From NCBI GenBank assembly GCA_963776665.1, contig CAVZNQ010000008.1, positions 108,704-172,703 on the forward strand: a DNA stretch of 64,000 bases, written 5' to 3'. How positions within the stretch are numbered: position 1 is the stretch's first letter; every line of letters begins with the position of its first letter. A program made the translations under genes and the position numbers. This DNA comes from Roseiarcus sp963776665 (GTDB taxonomy: Bacteria; Pseudomonadota; Alphaproteobacteria; Rhizobiales; Beijerinckiaceae). The notes under the pieces are model-generated. The model searched no databases. It worked only from the letters and a program-made list of their open reading frames with translations, and was not told the origin of the DNA. Shown here one piece after another: positions 1-8,453 of this stretch.

Positions 1-768
1 CGCGCGCACGGCGGCAGTCACGAGCTCGGCGTTGGAGGCGGCGCGGGCGCCGTCGGGCAGCACAAGGTTGTTCTCGAAGCCGACCCGCACATGGCCGCCG
101 AGCAGCGCGGCGGCGGTGACGCAGGCGACCTCGCGGCGGCCAAACGCGCAGACGCTCCAGGGAGAAAAGCGCGGCATATCCGGAGCGATAAAGGGGACGA
201 GGTCGCCGGGCGCCGCGGTGCGGGTCAGCGTGAAGCGGCCGAGAACGTAAAGCACCGCGATCTCGTCGAACGGGATCAGCCCCCGCTTCATCATCGCTCC
301 GAGACGCTCCGCCTCGTCGGGATGATAGAGGATGATCTGCGGCCAGATCCGCATCTGCTTGAGCTTGATCAGGAACAGGCCGAAGTCCTTTTCGTCGGCT
401 TGCTCGGGCGCGAGCTCGCGCAGCGCCAGCGACACGGCTTCGGGATTGGCTTCGAGCACCGCCGCCCGCTGCTCGCTGGGTGTGAACAGGCCGAGGGATT
501 CGCTCGTGATCTGAATCACCAGCCGGTCGCCGACTTCCTGGCAAATGCACGCAATCGCGGCGCGATAGGCGTCGGGGTCGAGGCAATGTCCGCCGTCCCT
601 GTCGCGCACGTGCAGGTGGATCATGGAAGCGCCGCGCTCCAGGCATTCGGCGGCCGCGCGGGCGAGTTCGTCGGGGCTGAGCGGCAGCGCCGGGTGGTCG
701 GCCTTGGTCTTGCGCCCGCCATTGGGCGCGACCGTCACGATCACCCGTCCTCGCGATTCAGCAGCCAC
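1..768 (-). CDS. BKACE family (DUF849) beta-keto acid cleavage enzyme, partial
   Basis: Translating the minus strand from a GTG at 768 gives 256 residues that run off the window's left edge. The start is chosen because GGAAAGG lies 9 nt upstream; a second GTG at 744 is possible. The N-terminus reads VIVTVAPNGGRKTKADHPA and is followed by HLHVRDRDG, the metal-binding His-x-His signature of the 3-keto-5-aminohexanoate cleavage enzyme family. Near the cut end GGHVRVGFENN matches the family's conserved C-terminal block. Known members condense a beta-keto acid with acetyl-CoA, often in lysine or carnitine degradation; the substrate here cannot be told. It is divergent from a class III aminotransferase across about 80 bp, which suggests one amino-acid catabolic unit. 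Confidence 0.88.
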   Translation of the reverse strand, partial: MAAESRGRVIVTVAPNGGRKTKADHPALPLSPDELARAAAECLERGASMIHLHVRDRDGGHCLDPDAYRAAIACICQEVGDRLVIQITSESLGLFTPSEQRAAVLEANPEAVSLALRELAPEQADEKDFGLFLIKLKQMRIWPQIILYHPDEAERLGAMMKRGLIPFDEIAVLYVLGRFTLTRTAAPGDLVPFIAPDMPRFSPWSVCAFGRREVACVTAAALLGGHVRVGFENNLVLPDGARAASNAELVTAAVRA

Positions 769-851
769 TGCTTGCCGCCTTTCCGCCGCACACGTTAAGC
801 GCGTAGACTGGCCGAACCGGTTTCCGGTCCCGTCCGTTATCGTACACGTCA

Positions 852-2183
852 ATGTCGCATATTTTGCACCGCACTGCAAATATTAACATGCCGGTCGCGG
901 TGTCCGGCTCGGGCGTCGAGATCGTCGACGCGGACGGGCGCCGCTATCTCGACGCCTCGGGCGGCGCGGCCGTGTCGTGTCTCGGCCATGGTCACCCCGA
1001 CGTGCTCGCCGCCATCCGCAAACAGCTCGACGCCCTTGCCTATTCGCACACCGCTTTCTTCACCACCGAAGCCGCCGAGCGCCTCGCCGACCGCATGATC
1101 GAGGACGCGCCGGCAGGGCTAAGCCATGTCTATCTCGTCAGCGGCGGGTCGGAGGCGGTCGAGGCGGCGCTCAAGATGGCGCGCCAGTATTTTGTCGAGA
1201 TCGGCGAGCCAGAGCGCCGTCATGTCATCGCCCGGCGTCAAAGCTACCACGGCAACACGCTCGGCGCGCTCGCGGTCGGCGGCAATGCCTGGCGCCGGGC
1301 GCAATTCGAGCCCCTCTTGATCAAGACTCACCACATCGACCCTTGCTACGCTTATCGGCTGCAGCGGGAAGACGAGAGCGACGCCGACTATGCCGCGAGG
1401 GCCGCTCAGGCGCTCGAGGACAAGATCATCGAAGTCGGCCCCGATCAGGTCATCGCCTTCGTCGCCGAGACAGTGGTCGGCGCCACCCTTGGCGCGGTTC
1501 CGCCGGTCGGCGACTATTTCAGGCGCATCCGGGCGATCTGCGACCGCTACGGGGTTTTGCTCATTCTCGACGAGGTGATGTGCGGGATGGGGCGAACCGG
1601 CACGCTGCACGCGTGCGAGCAGGAGGGTGTGGCGCCCGATCTGATCGCCCTCGCCAAGGGGCTTGCCGGCGGCTACCAGCCGATCGGCGCCGTCATGCTG
1701 TCAAACCGGATCGCCAAGGCGTTCGCCAACGGTTCCGGCGCGTTCCTGCATGGCCACACCTACATGGGCCATCCGATGGCTGCCGCGGCGGCGCTGGCGG
1801 TGCAGGACGTGATCCGGCGGGATCGGCTGCTCGCCAACGTGGCCGAGATGGGGGCGAGGCTCGAGCGACGCCTCAAGGAGCGTTTCGCCCAACACCCGTT
1901 CGTCGGCGACATTCGCGGGCGCGGGCTCTTCCAGGCGCTCGAACTGGTCAGCGACCGGGCGAGCAAGCGGCCGTTCGATCCGGCGCTGAAAGTGCACCTC
2001 CAGGTCAAGCGCAAGGCGATGGCGCAGGGACTCCTGGTCTACCCGATGGGCGGCACGATCGACGGCGTCGAGGGCGACCACATTCTCCTGGCTCCGCCCT
2101 TCATTATCGAGCCGTCCGAGGTCGACATGATCGTCGAGCGTCTCGACGCCTCGCTCGAGGCCGCTCTCGCCGGTGTTGGATAG
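852..2183 (+). CDS. class III PLP-dependent aminotransferase
   Basis: The 443-residue protein has the fold-type I class III layout: N-terminal DADGRRYLDASGGAAVSCLGH, the cofactor-phosphate loop SGGSEAVEAALKMAR, the LILDEVMCGMGRTG block holding the PLP-contacting Asp, and the Schiff-base Lys in LIALAKGLAGGYQP (Lys269). Length is normal for the family, which moves omega-amino groups to pyruvate, glyoxylate or 2-oxoglutarate. The first ATG is kept because the family N-terminus (SHxxHR) is present right after it. It is divergent from the BKACE gene, consistent with successive steps in degrading an omega- or beta-amino acid. Exact substrate unknown. Confidence 0.9.
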   Translation: MSHILHRTANINMPVAVSGSGVEIVDADGRRYLDASGGAAVSCLGHGHPDVLAAIRKQLDALAYSHTAFFTTEAAERLADRMIEDAPAGLSHVYLVSGGSEAVEAALKMARQYFVEIGEPERRHVIARRQSYHGNTLGALAVGGNAWRRAQFEPLLIKTHHIDPCYAYRLQREDESDADYAARAAQALEDKIIEVGPDQVIAFVAETVVGATLGAVPPVGDYFRRIRAICDRYGVLLILDEVMCGMGRTGTLHACEQEGVAPDLIALAKGLAGGYQPIGAVMLSNRIAKAFANGSGAFLHGHTYMGHPMAAAAALAVQDVIRRDRLLANVAEMGARLERRLKERFAQHPFVGDIRGRGLFQALELVSDRASKRPFDPALKVHLQVKRKAMAQGLLVYPMGGTIDGVEGDHILLAPPFIIEPSEVDMIVERLDASLEAALAGVG

Positions 2184-2329
2184 CCGCGCAAAGGCCCCGC
2201 GCCCGCCACAGAAAGAGCGCAGTCAGCGGGATAACCCGGCGCTTCCGTCGGCGCGGGATTTTTCCCATTATCCCTCCCGGCGAGCGCCGATTCGCAGCCG
2301 CAATCGGCGTTTCGAAAGGATTTGACATT

Positions 2330-3046
2330 GTGGCGAAACGCTTCCGGTCGCTCGCGCTTGGCCTCATGCCCGGCTCGCCGTTCTGCGCCGCGGGCGGCGC
2401 GGCCTTGGCCCAGCAAGCGCCGCTCGACCTCAGTTCGCCGGCCGCCACGGCGGCAAAGTCCGCCAAGGCGGCAAAGCCCGCCGCCGCGCCCATGCCCGCC
2501 GCCGAAGCGGTGGCGCGCGCCAACGCCTGGCTCGATCAGGCGCGGGTCATAACTGCCGACTTCGTTCAGACCGGGCCCGACGGCCGGCGCTCCGAGGGCG
2601 AACTCAGCGTCGAGCGTCCGGGCCGGATGCGGTTCGAATACACCCAGCCGGCGCGGTTCGAGATCGTCGCCGACGGCCGCAGCGTCGCCGTCATCGACCG
2701 CAAGCTCAACACCCAGGACGAATATTTCATCGCCCAGACGCCGCTCAAGTTCCTGGTCGCCGATCACATCGATCTTGCGCGCGACACCCGGGTTTTGAGC
2801 GTGGCTGACGAGGGCAATGTGGTCACGATCGAGATCGAGGACAAAGCCGCGTTCGGCGGCTCCGCGCATCTCACCCTGGTCTTCGATGCTTCGACCTTCG
2901 CGCTCAAGCGTTGGACGGTGATCGACGCCCAGGGTTTCCAGACGGTCGTCACTCTCGCCAATCTCGATCTGACCACGAGGCCGGATCCGGCGCTGTTCCA
3001 TATTGACGAATTGCCGGCCAACCAACCGGGCAACCGCCGGAAATGA
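2330..3046 (+). CDS. lolA: outer-membrane lipoprotein carrier LolA
   Basis: A periplasmic LolA-family protein of 238 residues that shuttles lipoproteins from the Lol ABC complex to the outer membrane. I start at GTG 2330 because GAAAGGA lies 9 nt upstream and a signal peptide follows (hydrophobic core, then ALAQQ); the open frame reaches far upstream but only as antisense-like sequence inside the aminotransferase. The mature part has the typical LolA pattern: ITADFVQTGPDGRRSEGELS, RPGRMRFEYTQP and LKFLVADHIDL. An Ala/Lys/Pro-rich linker lies between signal peptide and domain, as in many alphaproteobacterial members. Exonuclease III follows about 50 bp downstream on the same strand. Confidence 0.88.
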   Translation: MAKRFRSLALGLMPGSPFCAAGGAALAQQAPLDLSSPAATAAKSAKAAKPAAAPMPAAEAVARANAWLDQARVITADFVQTGPDGRRSEGELSVERPGRMRFEYTQPARFEIVADGRSVAVIDRKLNTQDEYFIAQTPLKFLVADHIDLARDTRVLSVADEGNVVTIEIEDKAAFGGSAHLTLVFDASTFALKRWTVIDAQGFQTVVTLANLDLTTRPDPALFHIDELPANQPGNRRK

Positions 3047-3098
3047 CAATGCGGGCGTCGCGGGAAATCCTTGCCCTATCCGTCGTCTGGAGCCGCGC

Positions 3099-3905
3099 AT
3101 GACGTTTTCCATCGCGACGTGGAACATCAACTCGGTCCGTCTGCGCATCGATCTCGTCACCCGCTACCTCGCGGAGCACCGGCCGGACGTCTTGTGCCTG
3201 CAGGAGACGAAATGTCCGGACGGCAATTTCCCTTTCGCCGCTTTCCGGGACGCGGGATATCCTCATATCGCGATCAATGGGCAGAAGGGCTATCACGGCG
3301 TCGCGGTGGTTTCGCGCGTTCCGTTCGCCGCTTCGGCCAAGCGCGACTTTTGCGCCAAAGGCGACGCCCGTCACCTCCACGTCGTCCTCGGCGATGAGGC
3401 GCACGGGATCGAACTCCACAATTTCTACGTGCCCGCCGGCGGCGACGAGCCCGACCCCGAGATCAACGCCAAATTCGCCCACAAGCTCGCCTTCGTCGAC
3501 GAGATGGCCGATTGGGGGCGGGACGCGAGGCCGGCGGCGGGCCGGTCGATCCTGGTCGGCGACCTCAACATCGCGCCGCTCGAGCACGACGTCTGGAGCC
3601 ACAAGGCGCTCTTGAGCGTGGTGAGCCATACCCCCATCGAGGTCGACAAGCTAAGACAGGCCCAGGCCGCCGGGCCCTGGGTCGACGCGCTGCGCAAATT
3701 CGTGCCTGACGACCAGAAGCTCTACACGTGGTGGAGCTATCGCGCGTTCGACTGGTCGAAGACCAACAAGGGGCGCCGGCTCGACCACATCTGGGTGAGC
3801 CCGGCGCTGGCGGACGCCGTCGAGTCGATGCGCGTCCTGCGCGACGCCCGCGGTTGGCGGCGCCCCTCCGACCACGCCCCGGTGATGGCGACTTTGGCGC
3901 TCTAG
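3099..3905 (+). CDS. xth: exodeoxyribonuclease III
   Basis: A 268-residue exonuclease III/AP endonuclease for base-excision repair. Endonuclease/exonuclease/phosphatase motifs occur in order: TWNINSVR at the start, LCLQETKC (metal-binding Glu), YHGVAVVSR, GDLNIAP, RLDHIWVS and the terminal SDHAPV catalytic His. The ATG at 3099 begins the conserved MTFSIATWN; the open frame extends 32 codons upstream but that stretch overlaps the 3' end of lolA and has no homology. Length is standard. Confidence 0.95.
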   Translation: MTFSIATWNINSVRLRIDLVTRYLAEHRPDVLCLQETKCPDGNFPFAAFRDAGYPHIAINGQKGYHGVAVVSRVPFAASAKRDFCAKGDARHLHVVLGDEAHGIELHNFYVPAGGDEPDPEINAKFAHKLAFVDEMADWGRDARPAAGRSILVGDLNIAPLEHDVWSHKALLSVVSHTPIEVDKLRQAQAAGPWVDALRKFVPDDQKLYTWWSYRAFDWSKTNKGRRLDHIWVSPALADAVESMRVLRDARGWRRPSDHAPVMATLAL

Positions 3906-4175
3906 CTAGTTCGAGAGCGTGAAACCCAACTCCCGCAGGGCGCCCACGGTGTACCAGCGTTGTCCGTCCTTGCAGATGCAGCCCGGCCCGCATGACGTCC
4001 CATTCGCTGCGCCGGCGCACGGGTTGAGGATAGCTTGCGCGACCATTCCCGGCTCGTGCGCCGGCTCGGGAAGCGGATAGTAGGTTACCCCGTCGATCTT
4101 GACCCCGAGGCGTCTGGCTATCGTTCTCTTCGTGGTCGCTTTTCTTTTCGCGGGCGCTGTGGGTCGCTTCGGCAT
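3906..4175 (-). CDS. small Cys-motif hypothetical protein
   Basis: An 89-residue protein starting at ATG 4175, which has a strong AGGAGGAGG ribosome binding site 3-4 nt upstream; a TTG at 4196 would overlap the preceding lipoprotein gene but lies before this site. The N-terminus is very basic (PKRPTAPAKRKATTKR), followed by GVTYYPLPEPA and a cysteine cluster NPCAGAANGTSCGPGCIC, with four Cys that could bind metal or form disulfides. I do not recognise the family. It is translationally close to the upstream lipoprotein gene (17 bp gap) and its stop abuts that of exonuclease III, which is convergent. Confidence 0.6.
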   Translation of the reverse strand: MPKRPTAPAKRKATTKRTIARRLGVKIDGVTYYPLPEPAHEPGMVAQAILNPCAGAANGTSCGPGCICKDGQRWYTVGALRELGFTLSN

Positions 4176-4192
4176 GATCCTCCTCCTTCGCC

Positions 4193-5041
4193 TCAACGGG
4201 TCTGACTGACGATCGACGTCGCCGTCGCCGCGCCGATCGTCGCCGCCTCCTGCTGGATACGCGCCTGATCGATGAGCTCCGCGGGGCCTGCGGGCGTGGC
4301 CGGTTTCGCGAGCTTGGCCAACGTGACGATGATGACGCTCGTGGTGGACCGTCCCGCGCCGATCAATGTGCCATTGGGGACGGTGAAGCGGGTGAGCTTC
4401 CAGGTCGGCGTCCCGTTGGCGCTGAACGAAAGTATGAAGGTCAGCGTCTCCTGGAAAACGCTGAATTCCGGGTACTTGATCCCCAGGTTGCTGGCGTTGC
4501 CATTGCCGGCGATGGTCGCCTTGTCGAGGATGAACTCGTCGATCCTGAGATCGCTGTTAACGGTCACTCCGTTGGCGAGGTCGCTGCAGTCGAGGCCCGG
4601 CTTGCGATAGTTGAGCTGTCCCTCCTCCAGCAGCGTCTTGTTGTCCCAGGTGAAGGTGATGTTCTCCTGCCGCGTCGCGTGTGCGGAGGCTGAAGCGCCC
4701 ACGCCTGTGGTGAACATCTCCCCCACATTGAGCGGCGTCGAATAGGTGAGCCCCGGGCTCAGGTTGGATTGCTCGTCCCAGGTGAGGTTGAGCGCGACCG
4801 AGGTGCCCCATCCCCCGAGCCAGGGGACCTTTTGGGTCGCCTCGGCCTCGAACAGTCCCTTGATGACCTCGCAGCGGATATTGGCGATGATGTTGCTCTC
4901 GACGTTGCCCTGGCGCGTGCCGCCATTGGCCTCGAAGGCATTGTCGTGGAACAGGTCCTTTCGCGGCGCGTAAATACCGCACCCGGACAAAAGCGGCAGG
5001 CAAATTCCGGACAAGACAATCGTCGCGCGCAAGATTCTCAC
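4193..5041 (-). CDS. hypothetical outer-membrane or periplasmic lipoprotein
   Basis: A 282-residue protein with a lipoprotein signal: hydrophobic ATIVLSGICLPLLSGC with Cys in an LLSGC lipobox. GTG 5041 is chosen because AAGGGGG lies 7 nt upstream and the signal peptide then starts properly; an upstream ATG at 5092 lacks support. The body is beta-strand rich with many Thr/Asn (SNLSPGLTYSTPL, NITFTWDNKTLL) and the C-terminal 40 residues are Ala/Pro-rich. I do not recognise a named domain. The small Cys-motif gene follows immediately, so the two are probably co-transcribed. Confidence 0.72.
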   Translation of the reverse strand: MRILRATIVLSGICLPLLSGCGIYAPRKDLFHDNAFEANGGTRQGNVESNIIANIRCEVIKGLFEAEATQKVPWLGGWGTSVALNLTWDEQSNLSPGLTYSTPLNVGEMFTTGVGASASAHATRQENITFTWDNKTLLEEGQLNYRKPGLDCSDLANGVTVNSDLRIDEFILDKATIAGNGNASNLGIKYPEFSVFQETLTFILSFSANGTPTWKLTRFTVPNGTLIGAGRSTTSVIIVTLAKLAKPATPAGPAELIDQARIQQEAATIGAATATSIVSQTR

Positions 5042-5429
5042 GCCCGTCCCCCTTGAGCCGTGAAATTCGCGGCTTTCTGGCCAAGTTTCCAAAAGGCGCT
5101 ACTCACGCAACGCACGCTGCCCGCCAATCTTCCCGGTGCGCTGCGCGGGCTCGCGTCTCTCCAGCCGGAAGCGGACCGAGTCGCGCGATTGACTCCCGAT
5201 AGGGTACCGCCTTCAGAATTGCGGGCCGATACAGCGGCCCGAGATTTCCGTGGAAAACTCGCGCGAAGTTCAGAACATCCTGCGCGCCCTCCGCCGCCAG
5301 CACGTCGCCGGCTCCGCTCGCGGTTCGCGGCGTCCCTCCGGCCATGCGGCCGCAATGGCGGCGTGGGCGTTGTAATTGACCGCCGCATCGTCATAACAGA
5401 CTGGGTTCGGCGGTCGTCCGGGAGCGACA
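5042..5429. other. intergenic stretch without recognised gene
   Basis: The 388 bp between the lipoprotein start and the penicillin-acylase start hold short open frames on both strands, but none shows a recognisable domain, signal peptide or convincing ribosome binding site. It should contain the two divergent promoters. Confidence 0.5.
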
Positions 5430-7796
5430 ATGGCGTGGCGATGGGTCAATCGGGCGGCGAGCCTCATCCTCGCGCTGGTCGTATTGGCGACTCTCGGCGG
5501 CGGCTACCTCTTCTATCGCGCCATGCCCGCCTATTCCGGCGCCGAGACGCTGCCCGGCCTGTCGGCTGACGTTCGCGTCTGGCGCGACCACTTCGGCGTC
5601 CCGCACATCTTCGCCGTCTCGATGGACGACGCGGCGCGGGCGCTCGGCTACGCGCACGCGAGCGAGCGGATGTTCCAGATGGAGATCCTGCGCCGGGTCG
5701 GTCAGGGACGGATGGCCGAAATCCGCGGCGCCGATCTTCTCGGAGTCGACAAGTTCGTTCGCACCCTCGGCTTCTACCGCGAGGCCGAGGCGAGCTTCTC
5801 CGCGCTTTCGCCGTGGGCGCAAAAGCGCCTCGCCGCCTACGCCGCCGGCGTCAACGCCTTCCTCGACGGCCATGCGCTTCCGCCCGAATTCCTACTCGCC
5901 GGCGATCATCCCGAACCATGGACGCCGGCCGATTCGCTGGTCATTGCGAAGCTCGAGGCCTATCAGCTGTCGCAGAGCTTCAAGCTCAAGCTCCTGCGCG
6001 CCCGTCTTCTCCAGAAGCTAGGGCCGGATCAGGCGAACTGGCTCTTTCCCGCCGCGAAGCCCGGCGAGCCGATCACGACGCTTCCTTCGCTCGGCGAAAG
6101 GCACGCGACCCGTGAAAGCGTTGACGACGAGATCGGCGCCCTGACGGGAACAGGCGCCGGCGCGTCGAACGAATGGGTGATCGCCGGATCGCGGACGCAG
6201 ACCGGGAAGCCGATCCTCGCCAACGATCCGCATCTCGATCTCAGCGCGCCGATCCTCTGGTATCTCGCTCGCATCGTCACGCCCGAAGGGTCGGTCAAGG
6301 GCGCGACCATACCCGGGGCGCCGGTCTTCGTCCTGGGCCAGAACGATTCGATCGCCTGGGGCTTCACGACCGCCGACTCGAACGTGGAGGATCTTTTCGT
6401 CGAGACCGTCGATCCGAGCGACCCGGCGAAATATCTCACGCCCGACGGATCGCAGCCGTTCGATACCCGCGAAGAGACGATCCGGGTCAAAGGGGCGGCG
6501 GACGTCAAGCTCGCGATTCGTGCGACCCGCCACGGTCCCGTGCTCTCGGATGTCAGCGCGGACGTCGCGAGCCTCGCCGAACCGGGAAAGGTCGTCGCCC
6601 TCGCATTCACCGGGCTTGGCGACCGCGATACGACCGCCGAAGCCTTGCTGCGCGTCGACGCGGCGCGAAACTGGGGAGAGTTTCTCGACGCGCTGCGCCT
6701 CTACCAGACGCCGACCCAGAACCTGGTTTATGCGGATGTCGCCGGAAATATCGGCTTCTTCAATCCCGGGCTCGTGCCGATGCGCAAGTCCGGCGACGGT
6801 CTTTCTCCGGTCGACGGCGCATCAGGCGCCTTCGACTGGACGGGCATGATCCCGTTCGAACAGTTGCCGCAGCTTTACAACCCGGCGATCGGCTTTGCCT
6901 TCAACGCCAACAACGCCGATGTCCCGCCCGATCATCAGCCCAGCCTGGGGTTCGACTACGAAGAGAATTTCCGCGCCCGCCGCATCCAGCAGTTCTTCGA
7001 CACTATCGAGAAGCACAGCCTCGAAACCTCGGCCGCCATGCAGGCCGACCATCTGTCCCTGGACGTCAAGGAGCTCATGCCGTTCATCGCCGCGATCGCG
7101 CCTTCCAACGACTACGCGCGAAGGGCGCAGGGGATGCTGGTGAAATGGGACGCCGTCATGAGCAAAGACCGCGCCGAGCCGCTGGTCTACACCGCTTTCC
7201 TGGGCGCGCTGCGCAAGATCCTGATCGAGGACAAAACCGGGCTGCCGATGAAGGAAAAGGGTCCGTTCGCCGCGACGACGCTCCTTTCTCTTCTGCGTGA
7301 CCATACGTCCTGGTGCGATTCTCCCGGCGCCCCCGATCCGGATTGCCGCAAGGCGCTCGGCCGCGCTCTCGACGACGGCCTCGCGCTTCTTGTCAAGCGC
7401 GACGGCGCAGACATGACCCAGTGGGAGTGGGGCGCGGAGCACCAGGCGCTGCTTCGGCATCAGGTCTACGCCCATGTCCCGCTCTTCGACCGGCTGTCCG
7501 ACCTGAGCCTCCCCTCGAGCGGCGGTTTCTACACCCTCGATCGCGGCGGCGGCTACGAGGCTGCCGACGGCATGCCGTTCGCGCGCACGCATGGGGGCGG
7601 CTTCCGCGGCCTCTACGATCTCAGCGATCCGGCGAAATCCCGGTTCATGATCGCAACCGGCGAATCCGGCCACATCTTCTCGAGCCACTACGGCGACCTT
7701 ACGCCGCTCTGGAACGACGTCAGGTCGATCACGATTGCAGGATCCGAAGACGAGCTCAGGCAGGCCGGCGGCGAGGAGCTGACGCTCAAGCCTTGA
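5430..7796 (+). CDS. penicillin acylase family N-terminal nucleophile hydrolase, membrane-anchored
   Basis: A 788-residue penicillin amidase (S45) family protein. Residues ~10-30 form a hydrophobic segment (LILALVVLATLGGGYLFY) that acts as membrane anchor or uncleaved signal. The alpha-chain shows VWRDHFGVPHIFA and GYAHASERMFQME. Autocleavage should occur before Ser246 in GASNEWVIAGS, which becomes the nucleophile of the beta-chain; KPILANDPHLDLSAP and FVLGQNDSIAWGFT follow as expected. Members cleave amide bonds of penicillins, acyl-homoserine lactones or other N-acyl compounds; the natural substrate cannot be inferred. It stands alone, not in an obvious operon. Confidence 0.92.
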   Translation: MAWRWVNRAASLILALVVLATLGGGYLFYRAMPAYSGAETLPGLSADVRVWRDHFGVPHIFAVSMDDAARALGYAHASERMFQMEILRRVGQGRMAEIRGADLLGVDKFVRTLGFYREAEASFSALSPWAQKRLAAYAAGVNAFLDGHALPPEFLLAGDHPEPWTPADSLVIAKLEAYQLSQSFKLKLLRARLLQKLGPDQANWLFPAAKPGEPITTLPSLGERHATRESVDDEIGALTGTGAGASNEWVIAGSRTQTGKPILANDPHLDLSAPILWYLARIVTPEGSVKGATIPGAPVFVLGQNDSIAWGFTTADSNVEDLFVETVDPSDPAKYLTPDGSQPFDTREETIRVKGAADVKLAIRATRHGPVLSDVSADVASLAEPGKVVALAFTGLGDRDTTAEALLRVDAARNWGEFLDALRLYQTPTQNLVYADVAGNIGFFNPGLVPMRKSGDGLSPVDGASGAFDWTGMIPFEQLPQLYNPAIGFAFNANNADVPPDHQPSLGFDYEENFRARRIQQFFDTIEKHSLETSAAMQADHLSLDVKELMPFIAAIAPSNDYARRAQGMLVKWDAVMSKDRAEPLVYTAFLGALRKILIEDKTGLPMKEKGPFAATTLLSLLRDHTSWCDSPGAPDPDCRKALGRALDDGLALLVKRDGADMTQWEWGAEHQALLRHQVYAHVPLFDRLSDLSLPSSGGFYTLDRGGGYEAADGMPFARTHGGGFRGLYDLSDPAKSRFMIATGESGHIFSSHYGDLTPLWNDVRSITIAGSEDELRQAGGEELTLKP

Positions 7797-7912
7797 TTGT
7801 CGACCGGCCGGTTTGACCCAGAGCGGTCCGTTCGAGGGGGCAGAACGGAATGCCTTTTATCGACGTCAAACGGAAATTGCCGAACCACACGATGACTCGC
7901 TACCCGTCACCG

Positions 7913-8425
7913 CTACTCCGCGTTGTGCTGATCGGGCTCACCAACGTGCAGACGCCTTATCTCCTTCGCAAAGCGCCCGCGCTCAGGCACCAGCATTCGG
8001 CCAAGCGTGATGAACGTGTGCTTCTGGGTCTCATCGAGGCTCAGGTACAAGGGCTTGGCCGCCTCGACGATCTTCTCGAGATTTGCTGTGCCCTGCGTTA
8101 GCCGCTCCGCCTTCGCATTCAGGCGATCCATCGGCGACAATTGGTTGCCTTGCTCCTTTTGCAGGGCGATCACGCGCGCCTTGGCGCCGTCCTTGACTGC
8201 GGATTCAAACGGGCCCCAATCCTTTTCCTGGTCAGCGGTCAGCCGAAGACCGGTCTTCATGCCCTTGAGTTGGCCCTCGAGAGCCGCCTCCGCCCAACGC
8301 TGCACGAGCTCGGCGTGCGTGGGCTGCTGATCGCTCTGAGCGGCGGCGGTAATGGTGAAACCGGAAGCGGAGAGGGCGGCTGCGGCGGTCGCGGCAGCAA
8401 GCATCCTAAGGAGAGTGCGTCCCAT
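7913..8425 (-). CDS. Spy/CpxP-type LTXXQ periplasmic protein
   Basis: A 170-residue exported protein: a signal peptide (LLRMLAAATAAAALSASGFTITAAAQ), then an all-helical domain with the diagnostic LTADQEKDWGPFESAVKD (LTxxQ) followed by a second amphipathic region around LSPMDRLNAKAERL. Family members are small periplasmic chaperones or envelope-stress sensors. Alphaproteobacteria carry many such paralogues, so a specific role is unknown. The Pro-rich membrane protein gene lies just upstream on the same strand, about 30 bp away, and the two may be co-transcribed. Confidence 0.82.
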   Translation of the reverse strand: MGRTLLRMLAAATAAAALSASGFTITAAAQSDQQPTHAELVQRWAEAALEGQLKGMKTGLRLTADQEKDWGPFESAVKDGAKARVIALQKEQGNQLSPMDRLNAKAERLTQGTANLEKIVEAAKPLYLSLDETQKHTFITLGRMLVPERGRFAKEIRRLHVGEPDQHNAE

Positions 8426-8453
8426 ACAACGCCTCTAACAGTTGGCTACCAGT

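Noticed and set aside
977..2329. Plus-strand frame continuous with lolA extending 450 codons upstream
   Set aside because: It runs through the aminotransferase in another frame and is Arg/Ala-rich without homology. The true start of lolA is at 2330.
5060..5569. 169-codon plus-strand frame before the penicillin acylase
   Set aside because: No ribosome binding site or domain, and it overlaps the true acylase start in another frame.
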